Shown piece after piece: positions 36,884 through 45,702 of a stretch of 64,000 bases of DNA. This DNA is from JALZVT01 sp964519335 (lineage in GTDB: Bacteria; Pseudomonadota; Gammaproteobacteria; Pseudomonadales; Azotimanducaceae): positions 1-64,000 of the forward strand of contig CAZFIA010000007.1 of NCBI GenBank assembly GCA_964519335.1. The letters run 5' to 3'. How positions within the stretch are numbered: the first letter of the stretch is position 1; the number at the start of each line of letters is the position of its first letter. The notes below the pieces were generated by a model. The model did no database searches, had not been told where the DNA came from, and was given only the letters and a program-made list of their open reading frames with translations. Made by a program: the position numbers and the translations under genes.

Positions 36884-37045
36884 GTAGAAGCGCGAGGATA
36901 CGCGCGGGGGCAATTCCATTGCTACTGCATCATGCAGCGTTCAATCCCTGTCTTCGGCTATCCTGGCCGAATCGAAACGCTTATTCGACATTGAGCTACG
37001 CTATCGCAAGTTTCACGCAGCAGTCTTAGTTAAAAGAATCGAGTT

Positions 37046-37753
37046 TTAGCGAGTTCCAAAAACCACCATGGTTTTTCCTTTCACCGATACCAGTCCCTGT
37101 TCAACCAGGGTCTTCAGTACGCGGCCAACCATCTCTCTGGAACAGCCAACGATGCGGCCGATTTCCTGACGGGTAATTTTGATCTGCATGCCATCAGGAT
37201 GCGTCATTGCATCAGGCTGCTTGGCAAGCTCAAGGAGTGTGCGGGCAACGCGGCCGGTCACATCCAGGAACGCAAGGTCAGAGACTTTTTGCGTTGTCTT
37301 GGTAAGCGATTTGGCCATCTGCGCACCTACGGCGTAAAGCAGACGTGTATCTCGCTCAGCAAGCTCTTTGTACTTGGCGTAGCTGAGTTCAGCAACTTCG
37401 CATTCTGTCTTTGACTTTACCCAGGCGGTGCGAGGGTTGTTATCAGACATGAACAACGGCATCTCGCCGAAGAAGTCACCCTTGTTCAGGTAGGCAACGA
37501 TGATTTCGCGGCCAGATTCGTCTTCTACCAGAACGGTTACAGAACCCTTCTGGATGTAGTAGATAGAATCAGACTTGTCACCGGCATAAATCAATGTGCT
37601 TTTTGCCGGGTACTTGCGGCGGTGAGCCGCGGCAAGAAATGCATCAAGATGCGATGTGTCTTCACTTTGCGCGTTAGCACTCATTGCGAAGCCCGCGGCC
37701 AATGGTCGTTTCGCTGTCAGTCCCGAAACTTTCGTATTTTTTGCTGCAAGCAT
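37046..37753 (-). CDS. crp: cAMP receptor protein (Crp/Vfr-type regulator)
   Basis: Global regulator binding cAMP and TGTGA-N6-TCACA sites. 235 residues from the ATG at 37753, which has AAGGAG 8 bases upstream; this gives about 23 extra N-terminal residues compared with E. coli CRP. cNMP-binding domain with GEMPLF (E97) and NPRTAWV (R108, T109), the C-helix, and a winged helix with ITRQEIGRIVGCSREMVGRV (R206, E207, R211 match the DNA-reading residues of CRP). Convergent with trpC, divergent from the osmC-like gene as crp is from yhfA in E. coli. Confidence 0.95.
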   Translation of the reverse strand: MLAAKNTKVSGLTAKRPLAAGFAMSANAQSEDTSHLDAFLAAAHRRKYPAKSTLIYAGDKSDSIYYIQKGSVTVLVEDESGREIIVAYLNKGDFFGEMPLFMSDNNPRTAWVKSKTECEVAELSYAKYKELAERDTRLLYAVGAQMAKSLTKTTQKVSDLAFLDVTGRVARTLLELAKQPDAMTHPDGMQIKITRQEIGRIVGCSREMVGRVLKTLVEQGLVSVKGKTMVVFGTR

Positions 37754-38164
37754 GCTAGCGCTCCTTCGTAGTAAACCTTGCGAATTGCCCTTGCGTTAGG
37801 TGAATCCTCAATATCAAGTTGAGGTGCATATTCAATGCCAGCTTTTTGTTTGGTGCCGACATCAAGGGTCGAGTGAGACTTTTGCACAGCACCGTGTTTG
37901 AACCTAAGCCTTCACGACAAGCGGCGTAAAAATGAATGCCGAACGGTCGTTTCAAACGAAAAAGTACCCTTTGATCTCACATACATGCATACAGGCTTCA
38001 CAAGCAAGGCATCCAAATAGTATTCAAACGCACAATTTTCGTGAGCCGTTACACGCAACAAACCACTTAACTGCACCTCTATGAAAGCAGAAATACTAAT
38101 AAAATCACTCAGTCAGAGAATGCTGGCGTGAACTGTGTCACACTTTATTTTTGGCAAGCTTACG
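37754..38164. other. 411-base crp/osmC divergent control region
   Basis: No gene supported; a 66-codon minus frame at 37755-37955 has no ribosome-binding site or recognisable content. The region is AT-rich in its middle and contains the CRP-like box at 38127. crp promoter elements are presumably here, but I could not fix a convincing pair of hexamers. Confidence 0.5.
38127..38142 (+). promoter_or_regulatory. CRP/Vfr binding site
   Basis: CGTGA-ACTGTG-TCACA matches the symmetric consensus TGTGA-N6-TCACA at nine of ten core positions. It lies 23 bases before the ATG at 38165 and in the crp-osmC intergenic region, suggesting control of one or both genes. Confidence 0.65.
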
Positions 38165-38602
38165 ATGAGTGAAATAAACGCGATGCAGGAAATGACAGCG
38201 AAATTAGTTTGGCAAGACGACAAACAATTTCTTGGCACCACAGGCACTGATCACAGTGTTTTAATTGACGGCAACCGAGAGACGAATCAGGGCGCTAGTC
38301 CTATGGAACTCGTGTTGATGGGAATGGGCGGATGCAGTGCCTACGACGTTGTGCACATTTTGGAAAAATCGCGTCAGAAAGTGACCAAATGTGTGACTGA
38401 GTTAACAGCCCAACGCTCCAGCGAAATCCCTGCTGTGTTCACCGATATCCACATCCACTTTGTGGTGGCCGGAGAAGGCCTGTCTGACGACAAGGTGGCC
38501 CGGGCGGTAGCCTTGTCAGCTGAAAAGTACTGCAGCGCCTCCATCATGCTAACAAGAGGTGGTGTCAAGGTTACCCATGGCTACGAGCTAGATGACAACT
38601 AA
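38165..38602 (+). CDS. OsmC/YhfA-family protein
   Basis: 145 residues from the ATG at 38165; a GTG at 38135 is in frame but falls inside the CRP box. OsmC fold: VLIDGNRETNQGASPMELVL, MGGCSAYDVVHIL with the first redox Cys, and AEKYCSAS with the second. OsmC and Ohr proteins reduce organic peroxides; the YhfA branch is poorly characterised. Adjacency to crp is as in E. coli. Overlaps the next gene by 11 bases. Confidence 0.88.
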   Translation: MSEINAMQEMTAKLVWQDDKQFLGTTGTDHSVLIDGNRETNQGASPMELVLMGMGGCSAYDVVHILEKSRQKVTKCVTELTAQRSSEIPAVFTDIHIHFVVAGEGLSDDKVARAVALSAEKYCSASIMLTRGGVKVTHGYELDDN

Positions 38603-39014
38603 GCTAACAACATCCGGGATGCGGCACGTCGCCTTGAACGTCACCGCCCTGGAAGACTGTCTCACCTTCTATACAGAGGTGATTGGGATGGCCATCGAAT
38701 GGCAACCCGACAGCGATAACGTCTTCCTCTGCTCGGGTAACGACAATCTGGCGCTGCACCGCATCCTTAAGGCAGACCCAAGCACCGCGGGCAGCAACGG
38801 CTCCGTTCAGACGAAAGACCGGCTCGATCACATCGGCTTCATTATTGACAACATTGATGACATAGATCGTTGGCATCAGCACTTGCGGGACAAGCAGGTC
38901 AGCATTGCCCAGCCACCAAAAACTCACCGCGACGGCGCGCGTTCGCTGTACTGCCACGACCCCGATGGCACTCTGGTGCAGCTTATCTATCACCCGCCGC
39001 TGTCAGGCGGGTAG
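38592..39014 (+). CDS. VOC-superfamily (glyoxalase-like) protein
   Basis: 140 residues, one pair of beta-alpha-beta-beta-beta motifs: GMRHVALNVTALEDCLTFYT at the start and DHIGFIIDNIDD in the second half, ending SLYCHDPDGTLVQLIYH. H12 and other His/Glu positions fit a metal site. The reaction is not predictable; glyoxalase I, fosfomycin resistance and dioxygenase members share this fold. Probably co-transcribed with the OsmC-like gene. Confidence 0.82.
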   Translation: MTTKLTTSGMRHVALNVTALEDCLTFYTEVIGMAIEWQPDSDNVFLCSGNDNLALHRILKADPSTAGSNGSVQTKDRLDHIGFIIDNIDDIDRWHQHLRDKQVSIAQPPKTHRDGARSLYCHDPDGTLVQLIYHPPLSGG

Positions 39015-39044
39015 AGAATTAACCCACTGCGAACAGGCGCTGAG

Positions 39045-39668
39045 CTAAATTCTATAGGTTGTTGCGGTCATAACCCGGGCAACCCCAGCCATTGCTCGCT
39101 TCTGCATAGGCGTTAGTTTTTCGCCACCCAGAGCCAAGGCTTCGTCACCATGCCGGGCCTCGTCTGCGCGCATCTGCGTGACAACAGCTCGACTCTTGAG
39201 ATCGTCTGCCGGCAGCGATTCCAGGTGACTGTCCAAATGTTTCACAACCTGATCTTCGGTGGCCTCGACAAAACCGAGGCTCAACCGGTCACCCATTAAC
39301 CCGGTTATAGCGCCCAGGCCCCAGGACATGCCGTAGAAAAGAGGGTTAAGCACGCTTGGCCGAGCATCAAGATCGGTAAGCCTCTGCTCGCACCACACCA
39401 GATGATCCACCTCCTCATCACCCGCCTGACTCAGCGCTTCTTTTACTTCCGGGTTTCGGGCGGTTGCTGCCTGACCGTCATAGAGCGCCTGCGCACACAC
39501 TTCCCCGGTGTGATTCACCCGCATAAGTCCAGCCGCATGCTGAGTCTCTTCCTCGGACAAGGGCTGCTCCGGTGCCACAGTGGCCTCGGCGGGCGATTCG
39601 CGATGGGCTCGATGTTGCCCGGTAAGCGTCCGCAGCGCGCGGTCAAAACCAAGAATGAGCTGATCCAT
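39045..39668 (-). CDS. coq7: demethoxyubiquinone hydroxylase Coq7
   Basis: Di-iron monooxygenase for a late hydroxylation in ubiquinone synthesis. 207 residues with iron ligands in NHTGEVCAQALY, GDEEVDHLVW (ExxH), EATEDQVVKHL and ADEARHGDEAL (ExxRH), the two-repeat ferritin-like pattern. Found near vfr/crp in Pseudomonas as well, though speD, its usual neighbour there, is missing here. Confidence 0.95.
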   Translation of the reverse strand: MDQLILGFDRALRTLTGQHRAHRESPAEATVAPEQPLSEEETQHAAGLMRVNHTGEVCAQALYDGQAATARNPEVKEALSQAGDEEVDHLVWCEQRLTDLDARPSVLNPLFYGMSWGLGAITGLMGDRLSLGFVEATEDQVVKHLDSHLESLPADDLKSRAVVTQMRADEARHGDEALALGGEKLTPMQKRAMAGVARVMTATTYRI

Positions 39669-39851
39669 AAAAATGGCTCTTGCTGACTTTCAACCCTATT
39701 CTAGCAAACTGCGTCTAAACTCTGCTGCTCATCCTCGATTCCGGCATTTCAATCGAGGCCATCGAGTCATCCGACGAGCGACGGCTGCTTGGCTTGCTGC
39801 TAGCGCTAGCGATGAAACTAAGTCCTTTCTAAATGATTCAAAACAGTCTGT

Positions 39852-40352
39852 ATGATCCAAAATACCGATATCCAGATCAACATCGAAGACCCAGCGACCG
39901 CCGACATCACCGAATTGCTCACCGAGCATTTGAAAGACATGGCGGAGCATTCACCACCAGAGTCGGTACACGCGCTCGACATAGAATCTCTGCAACGCCC
40001 GAACGTCAGTTTTTTCGCTGCTCGCCTGTTACCCCAGCAGCATGAGCCACAGTCATCTGGCGAACTTCTGGGCTGTGCAGCACTTAAGGTTCTAGAAGAT
40101 GGCCAGGGCGAGCTAAAATCGATGCGCACGTGCGTAGCGCATCTGCGCAAAGGAATCGCTGCACAACTTCTGGAACATATTACTTTCGAAGCAAGATCTC
40201 GCGGCATGCGCAGCTTAAGTCTTGAAACAGGAACCCCAGACGCCTTCCTGCCAGCGCGGCAGCTCTATCTGCGCTTCGGCTTTAAGGAATGTGCACCCTT
40301 CGCAGACTACAAGGCCGATCCATACAGCATCTGCATGCGATACCTGCTCTAA
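39852..40352 (+). CDS. GNAT-family N-acetyltransferase
   Basis: 166 residues: ELLGCAALKVLEDGQGELKSM (beta4 region), VAHLRKGIAAQLLEHI as the acetyl-CoA pyrophosphate loop (R/Q-x-x-G-x-A variant, here RKGIA), and ARQLYLRFGFKECAPFADY, the C-terminal motif typical of the YsnE/YafP branch. Substrate unknown. Converges on the next gene with 10 bases between. Confidence 0.85.
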   Translation: MIQNTDIQINIEDPATADITELLTEHLKDMAEHSPPESVHALDIESLQRPNVSFFAARLLPQQHEPQSSGELLGCAALKVLEDGQGELKSMRTCVAHLRKGIAAQLLEHITFEARSRGMRSLSLETGTPDAFLPARQLYLRFGFKECAPFADYKADPYSICMRYLL

Positions 40353-40362
40353 CAGGCCCCTA

Positions 40363-41585
40363 TTAGCGCAACACCACCGAATAGCCACGATGAATCATCA
40401 GTAGCAGCAGCAAATCGTGCGCTACAAGCTCAGAACCCACAGCAATGCCGTAGCGATAGTCGGAGGGCAGCGAGTCGAGCCAATCACGCAGAACCAGGGT
40501 TGAGGTTTCTTTCCTTAACTCAAGAAGTCGATTATCACACTGCCACGACTCAGGCCTTCGGGCGAGCACCCACCAGAGGTCATCAACCAGCCCAAAAAGC
40601 GCAGCCGACTGGCCACGCAGAACACGCCCCCCGGCTGGCATCTGGACAGTCGCGTTTCGGCGCTGGCCACTAAGCAAAGCATCTTCGCCAAAAAAACCTC
40701 CAGGGCCAATTTGCGCAAACTCTACTTCCCCGCTCACCACAGCAACACCGCTCTGCACAACATAAAAATAGTCACCTACGGCTCCTTGTTCGATCAGAGT
40801 TTCCTCTGACCCAACGTCAAGCGCGCTAAAACTACGCAACCAGCTCTGCCAACCCGCAGCACCGCGACGCTGGTAAAGCACCCGCAACAGTGGGCTTGCG
40901 GCAAAGGTCTCTAACCACTCGCTGGTATCGAGCGCTGCAGCCAATGGCTTTCTCGTCGACTGCGGTGACTTCGCAAGAGATGTTTGCAGGTGAGCCAAGC
41001 AATCTTCGGCAAGAAACAGCAGGCGTACCTCGGTAACCGAGCGCAGGCTTGAATGGCCAGGCCACACGGGTGATCTGCACTGGGTTGACCCTGAGCGCAA
41101 ATAGACCCCTGTGCATTCATCAAACAAGGTGCCCGAACTCAAATACCAAACACCGCGCAATCGTCGCGGTGGGCGGACCAGCACTCGGCCCGCAGGGAGT
41201 TTTAATTCCTTCGCCTGCTGCGCAATCGAAGAAAGATCAGGCCAATCGAGGTCAGCCAGCGGATCAAAGCGCCGCAATAAATTCAGGGTTGCATTGGAAG
41301 AAAAGCTAACTCGCCGGGCTGCCTTTTTAGTAAGAGTACTTTTTCGAGCAAGAGTACTTTTTCGAGCAAGAGTACTTTTTCGAGCAAGAGTACTTTTTCG
41401 AGCANNNNNNNNNNNNNNNNNNNNNNNNNNNNNNNNNNNNNNNNNNNNNNNNNNNNNNNNNNNNNNNNNNNNNNNNNNNNNNNNNNNNNNNNNNNNNNNN
41501 NNNNAAGAGTACTTTTTCGAGCAAGAGTACTTTTTCGAGCAAGAGTACTTTTTCGAGCAAGAGAACTTGTTGAACGTTGCACCAT
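40363..41585 (-). CDS. dual cyclic-nucleotide-binding-domain protein with ARKSTL repeat N-terminus (contains an assembly gap)
   Basis: The body holds two cNMP-binding-like beta-rolls, roughly FDPLADLDWP to KPLAAALDT and FAASPLLRVLYQRRG to the C-terminus. The second is clearer (ETLIEQGAVGDYFYVVQSG and GPGGFFGEDALL). No DNA-binding or catalytic domain is seen. The N-terminus is a run of the basic hexapeptide ARKSTL then TKKAARRVSF. As written, a 100-N block breaks the frame. Collapsing identical 55-bp flanks gives a 356-codon gene starting at the ATG at 41585 (MVQRSTSSLARK). Other frames through the repeat read CSKKYS and LEKVLL, but only ARKSTL is continuous with the domain frame. No Shine-Dalgarno sequence is evident. 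Confidence 0.7.
41333..41559 (-). repeat. 18-bp tandem repeat around an assembly gap
   Basis: Perfect copies of agagtactttttcgagca: four left of the gap (41333-41404) and three right of it (41506-41559), with a degenerate copy following. The 55 bases on each side of the N block are identical. Copy number is unknown. Confidence 0.95.
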
Positions 41586-41672
41586 GCACCAAGCATGGCG
41601 ACAAACTATCGCGAGCTATGCAGGTCTATTGCTCCTGGTTAGGTACGCCAGTGGCTATTAACAATTTTGGCG

Positions 41673-42965
41673 TTAGTTCTCGCGCGCTACTGCTCGATAG
41701 CCTATGTCACGGCGACAATAGGAATCTGTCCACTCAATGCTGTCAGCCCGGGCATAAGCCCGTTCCTGGGCCCGAGCAACCGTAGCTCCGAGCGCAACAA
41801 CACAAAGCACCCGACCTCCTGCGGTTACGATCTCATTGTCCTTTATTGCCGTACCCGCGTGAAATACCTTGGTGTCCGGGTGATGTTCGTCTAAGTGGAC
41901 CGACAAACCACTAATTGCCTGACCGGAGGCATAGTCGAGTGGATAACCACCTGCGGCCAATACAACACCAAGTGCTACCTCGTCCGTGAACTCGAGTGAT
42001 ACGTCTGCGAGCTGCCCCGCCAGTGCTTTAACGCACAGCTGAGCAAGATCTGATCTCAATCGCGTCATTACGGGCTGCGCTTCTGGGTCACCGAATCGAG
42101 CATTAAACTCGATCACCTTCGGAACGCCATCAGGACTGATCATAAGGCCGGCATACAAGAAGCCGGTGTAGGGATGCCCATCCGCCGCCATACCTTTGAG
42201 CGTGGGCTCGATAACATCACGCATAACGGCATCATGCACCACCTGAGTCACTACGGGCGCCGGAGAGTAAGCCCCCATGCCGCCCGTATTGGGGCCAAGG
42301 TCGCCGTCATCGCGAGCCTTGTGATCCTGCGAACTGGCAAACGGAATCGCACTTGTGCCATCACACAAACAAATAAAGCTGGCTTCTTCGCCCGGCAAGA
42401 ATTCTTCGACAACAACCCGCGCTCCCGCATCGCCAAACGCGTTCCCACTGAGCATGTCGCTAATCGCGGCCTCGGCATCAGTCAACTCTTGCGCCACCAC
42501 CACGCCTTTTCCTGCCGCAAGACCGTCAGCCTTAATAACAATCGGAGCGCCCTGTTCCCGTACATAAGCAAGAGCGGCATCGACGTCAGAAAACGTTCGG
42601 TAAGAACCAGTGGGAATCTTGTGCCGCGCCAAAAAATCTTTCGCGAAAGCTTTGGAACCCTCCAGTTGAGCCGCCGCAGCACTGGGACCAAAACAAGCAA
42701 GACCTTCCGCTGCAAAGTAGTCACAGATACCGTTAACAAGCGGCACTTCAGGGCCAACCACGGTGAGATCTATGTTGTTTTTGCGTACATAGGCCACTAA
42801 ACCACTAAAGTCGTCGACAGATATCGCAGTGTTGCTCACCCCAGGCTCTGTGGCCGTACCCGCGTTACCGGGCGCAACTACAACTTCGCTTACGCTCGCG
42901 CCCTGAACAAGGCGCCATGCAAGCGCATGCTCACGTCCGCCGCTGCCCACTACAAGTACTTTCAT
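41673..42965 (-). CDS. purD: phosphoribosylamine-glycine ligase
   Basis: ATP-grasp ligase joining glycine to phosphoribosylamine in purine synthesis. 430 residues: VLVVGSGGREHALAW, VVGPEVPLVNGI, KADGLAAGKGVVVA (ATP-binding lysine), EEFLPGEEASF, NTGGMGAYSPAP and EFNARFGDPEAQ. Follows purH by 24 bases, the usual order. Confidence 0.98.
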   Translation of the reverse strand: MKVLVVGSGGREHALAWRLVQGASVSEVVVAPGNAGTATEPGVSNTAISVDDFSGLVAYVRKNNIDLTVVGPEVPLVNGICDYFAAEGLACFGPSAAAAQLEGSKAFAKDFLARHKIPTGSYRTFSDVDAALAYVREQGAPIVIKADGLAAGKGVVVAQELTDAEAAISDMLSGNAFGDAGARVVVEEFLPGEEASFICLCDGTSAIPFASSQDHKARDDGDLGPNTGGMGAYSPAPVVTQVVHDAVMRDVIEPTLKGMAADGHPYTGFLYAGLMISPDGVPKVIEFNARFGDPEAQPVMTRLRSDLAQLCVKALAGQLADVSLEFTDEVALGVVLAAGGYPLDYASGQAISGLSVHLDEHHPDTKVFHAGTAIKDNEIVTAGGRVLCVVALGATVARAQERAYARADSIEWTDSYCRRDIGYRAVAREN

Positions 42966-42989
42966 ATTGTGTCGCTCTTAATAACTCTC

Positions 42990-44630
42990 TTAGTGTCGAA
43001 AGTGCCGCATGCCAGTCAACACCATTGCAATGTCGTGTTCGTTCGCGGCGGCGATCACTTCCTCGTCTCGCATAGATCCTCCGGGCTGAATTATCGCCCG
43101 TATGCCTGCGTCTGCGGCCGCATCAATGCTGTCTCGAAACGGAAAAAACGCATCTGACGCCATCACCGATCCCGGCACAGTCAAACCTTCTTCCTCGGCC
43201 TTCATGGCCGCGATCTTTGCGCTTGTCACCCGCGCCATCTGTCCCGCACCTACCCCAATGGTTTGCCGGTTTCGCGCATAAACGATGGCGTTCGACTTAA
43301 CAAACCAGGCAACCTTCCAGGCAAACAGTAGGTCTGCGTGTTCTTGCTGCGTCGGGCTTCGGTCGGTGGCAACTTTAAGGTCAGCTTCAACAAGGGCTGT
43401 CTGATCTGCATCTTGCACCAGCAGCCCGCCGCCAACCCGCTTAAAGTCACGCACAGCCTTTTTTGTTTGTGCAAAAGCGCCCGTCTGTAGCAGCCGCACG
43501 TTTTTCTTGCGTTCGGCCACATCGCGCGCAGCCTGATTCACCTCGGGCGCAACTATTACCTCAGCAAATTGACGTTCAAGTATCGCGTCAAGTGTCGGGC
43601 CGTCGAGCGCTACGTTAAACGCAATGATGCCGCCAAACGCGGAGGTTGTGTCGGTGGCAAATGCACCTTCATACGCTTCAAGCGCCGTCGGCGCGCACGC
43701 AACACCGCAAGGGTTGGCGTGCTTTACGATCACACATGCAGGACCGTTAAAAGCCTTCACACACTCAAGCGCTGCATCCGTGTCCGCGATATTGTTATAA
43801 CTGAGTGCTTTGCCCTGCAGCTGTTCGAAGCATGCAATAGATCCAGGTGCTGGTCGGTCTTCAACATAGAATGCAGCACGCTGATGCGGATTCTCACCGT
43901 AGCGCATGGTCAACTTCTTCGTGAACGACTGAGTATAGGTCTCTGGTAGCACAAGCGCAGCCGCTCTTTGCGTGATTTCTGTCGAATCTTCGCCGCACGC
44001 GGCCAGCGTCTCGAGTTCGTGTGTCATCAAATAGCCGGCAACGGCACTGTCGTAACTCGCCGTGTGCTGATACGCCTTTAGCGCCGAGTGTCTGCGATCT
44101 GCAAAGCGACTACCTCCAGCCGCAATTTCTGTCGCCACGAGATCGTAATCATTGGGGTCAACCACTACCCAGACGTCGCGGTGGTTCTTGGCGGCCGCAC
44201 GCAACATGGCGGGACCGCCGATATCAATGTTCTCAATGGCGGCTTCATCTGTAGCACCCGGCTGCGCGATGGTTTCGCGGAACGGGTACAGATTAACGAT
44301 CACCAGGTCTATGGGCGCAATCTGCTGCTCCGCCATCACTGCATCGTCAACACCACGGCGACCAAGAATGCCGCCGTGAATTTTTGGATGCAGGGTTTTT
44401 ACACGGCCGTCCATGATCTCTGGCGAACCGGTGTGCGCAGATACTTCCGTCACATCCAATCCGGCGTCGCGAAGTGCCTTGTATGTGCCACCTGTCGAGA
44501 GTAGCTCGACGCCTGCTGCCTTGAGCTTTGTGGCAAGCGCGGCGACACCCGATTTGTCAGAAACACTTAGCAGAGCCCTGCGTACCGGCGTCCGCAAATT
44601 GTTAGGCTGACGGGATGATGGTTCGGTCAT
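42990..44630 (-). CDS. purH: bifunctional AICAR formyltransferase/IMP cyclohydrolase
   Basis: Last two steps of IMP synthesis. 546 residues: N-terminal cyclohydrolase (methylglyoxal-synthase-like) domain with LLSVSDKSG and MDGRVKTLHPKIHGGIL, then the formyltransferase domain with RYGENPHQRAAFY, VKHANPCGVA, DTTSAFGG and SDAFFPFRDSID. Complete. It begins only 50 bases after dusB, leaving no room for fis. Confidence 0.98.
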   Translation of the reverse strand: MTEPSSRQPNNLRTPVRRALLSVSDKSGVAALATKLKAAGVELLSTGGTYKALRDAGLDVTEVSAHTGSPEIMDGRVKTLHPKIHGGILGRRGVDDAVMAEQQIAPIDLVIVNLYPFRETIAQPGATDEAAIENIDIGGPAMLRAAAKNHRDVWVVVDPNDYDLVATEIAAGGSRFADRRHSALKAYQHTASYDSAVAGYLMTHELETLAACGEDSTEITQRAAALVLPETYTQSFTKKLTMRYGENPHQRAAFYVEDRPAPGSIACFEQLQGKALSYNNIADTDAALECVKAFNGPACVIVKHANPCGVACAPTALEAYEGAFATDTTSAFGGIIAFNVALDGPTLDAILERQFAEVIVAPEVNQAARDVAERKKNVRLLQTGAFAQTKKAVRDFKRVGGGLLVQDADQTALVEADLKVATDRSPTQQEHADLLFAWKVAWFVKSNAIVYARNRQTIGVGAGQMARVTSAKIAAMKAEEEGLTVPGSVMASDAFFPFRDSIDAAADAGIRAIIQPGGSMRDEEVIAAANEHDIAMVLTGMRHFRH

Positions 44631-44680
44631 GAATTCTTCTGCATTTTTTGGGTTGTAGTTTGGGATTGGGGGCGTAACAG

Positions 44681-45694
44681 TCAGGCAGCACGGCGCTCAA
44701 AAGCTTCAGACAGCAGCTCCAACTGGACCTCTGCTGAAGGCGCCCGCACCAGATCGCTTGCTAACTGCTTAAGACTCAAGAGAACCTGATCATCACACTG
44801 TTTCAACTGCGAAAGACTCTTGTGCGAGAGTGTCCACTGAACGTGTTTACGGGCAATTCGCGCCCCTTGCTCAGCCCCATAAAAGTCATGAGTTGCAAGC
44901 AATTGCTGCATAAGCCATGCAAGGCGTTGATCAAGATCAGGCAGCGGATAGGGATCACCTTTGAGCTCAGCCGCAATCCAGGCAGGCAACCAGGGAGCCC
45001 CAAGCGCTGCACGCCCAATCATCACGCCATCTGCTCCGGTGTGCGCGAGCACGCGTTGTGCATCTGCGGGCGTTGCAATGTCGCCGTTAGCAAATAGAGG
45101 TATCTCTATCTGCGCCTTAACCTGTGCAATTGTGTCGTACTCCGCAACGCCATTAAATTTGCAGGCCCGCGTTCGGCCGTGAATCGCAAGTCCGGCAACC
45201 CCTGCGTCTTGCAACCGACAAGCAAGCTCGGGGGCGTTTCTGTTTGCAGCCTCGGGCCCGGTGCGCATCTTTACCGTTACAACAGTATCGCTTTCCCGCG
45301 CAGCCTCAACAGCCGCCGCGGCCAACGCAACTAGCTGGTCCGGCTGCTCCATCAATGCGGAGCCCGCCGCCTTGCGACACACCTTTTTTGCGGGGCAACC
45401 AAAATTTATATCGACAATTGCCGCCCCCGATTCCATGGCATCGCGCGTCGCGTCACGAATCCATTGCGCATCAGTACCCGCGATTTGCACCGCATGCAGC
45501 GCACCAACCACCGCCTCGCGTCGAAGCAGAGTTTTGCGGGTATGTCGCAACTCTGGCCGCGACCCCGTCATTTCACCCACCATGTAGCCGACGCCCAGTC
45601 GCCAGGCGAGCTGCCGGAAGGGTACGTCGGTAACACCGGCCATCGGAGCGAGGGCAACCGCGTTACGTAAACTGTGAGAACCGAGAGAGAACAT
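44681..45694 (-). CDS. dusB: tRNA-dihydrouridine synthase B
   Basis: FMN enzyme reducing uridine 17 in the tRNA D-loop. 337 residues of a TIM barrel with APMAGVTDVPFR, GEMTGSRPE, NFGCPAKKVCRKAAGSALM carrying the catalytic Cys, VKMRTG, IHGRTRACKFNG, FANGDIATPADA and GVMIGRAALGAPW. In gammaproteobacteria dusB usually leads an operon with fis; here it is followed directly by purH. Confidence 0.97.
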   Translation of the reverse strand: MFSLGSHSLRNAVALAPMAGVTDVPFRQLAWRLGVGYMVGEMTGSRPELRHTRKTLLRREAVVGALHAVQIAGTDAQWIRDATRDAMESGAAIVDINFGCPAKKVCRKAAGSALMEQPDQLVALAAAAVEAARESDTVVTVKMRTGPEAANRNAPELACRLQDAGVAGLAIHGRTRACKFNGVAEYDTIAQVKAQIEIPLFANGDIATPADAQRVLAHTGADGVMIGRAALGAPWLPAWIAAELKGDPYPLPDLDQRLAWLMQQLLATHDFYGAEQGARIARKHVQWTLSHKSLSQLKQCDDQVLLSLKQLASDLVRAPSAEVQLELLSEAFERRAA

Positions 45695-45702
45695 AATCGA
45701 GG

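Noticed and set aside
37755..37955. 66-codon minus-strand frame upstream of crp
   Set aside because: It occupies the control region, has no ribosome-binding site and no recognisable motif.
28740..38902. 16-base match (gggacaagcaggtcag) shared by murU and the VOC gene at 38.6 kb
   Set aside because: A match of this length is near chance expectation for 64 kb and both code for ordinary residues.
41333..41559. CRISPR array at the 18-bp repeats
   Set aside because: The units are directly abutting with no spacers and are in frame with a gene.
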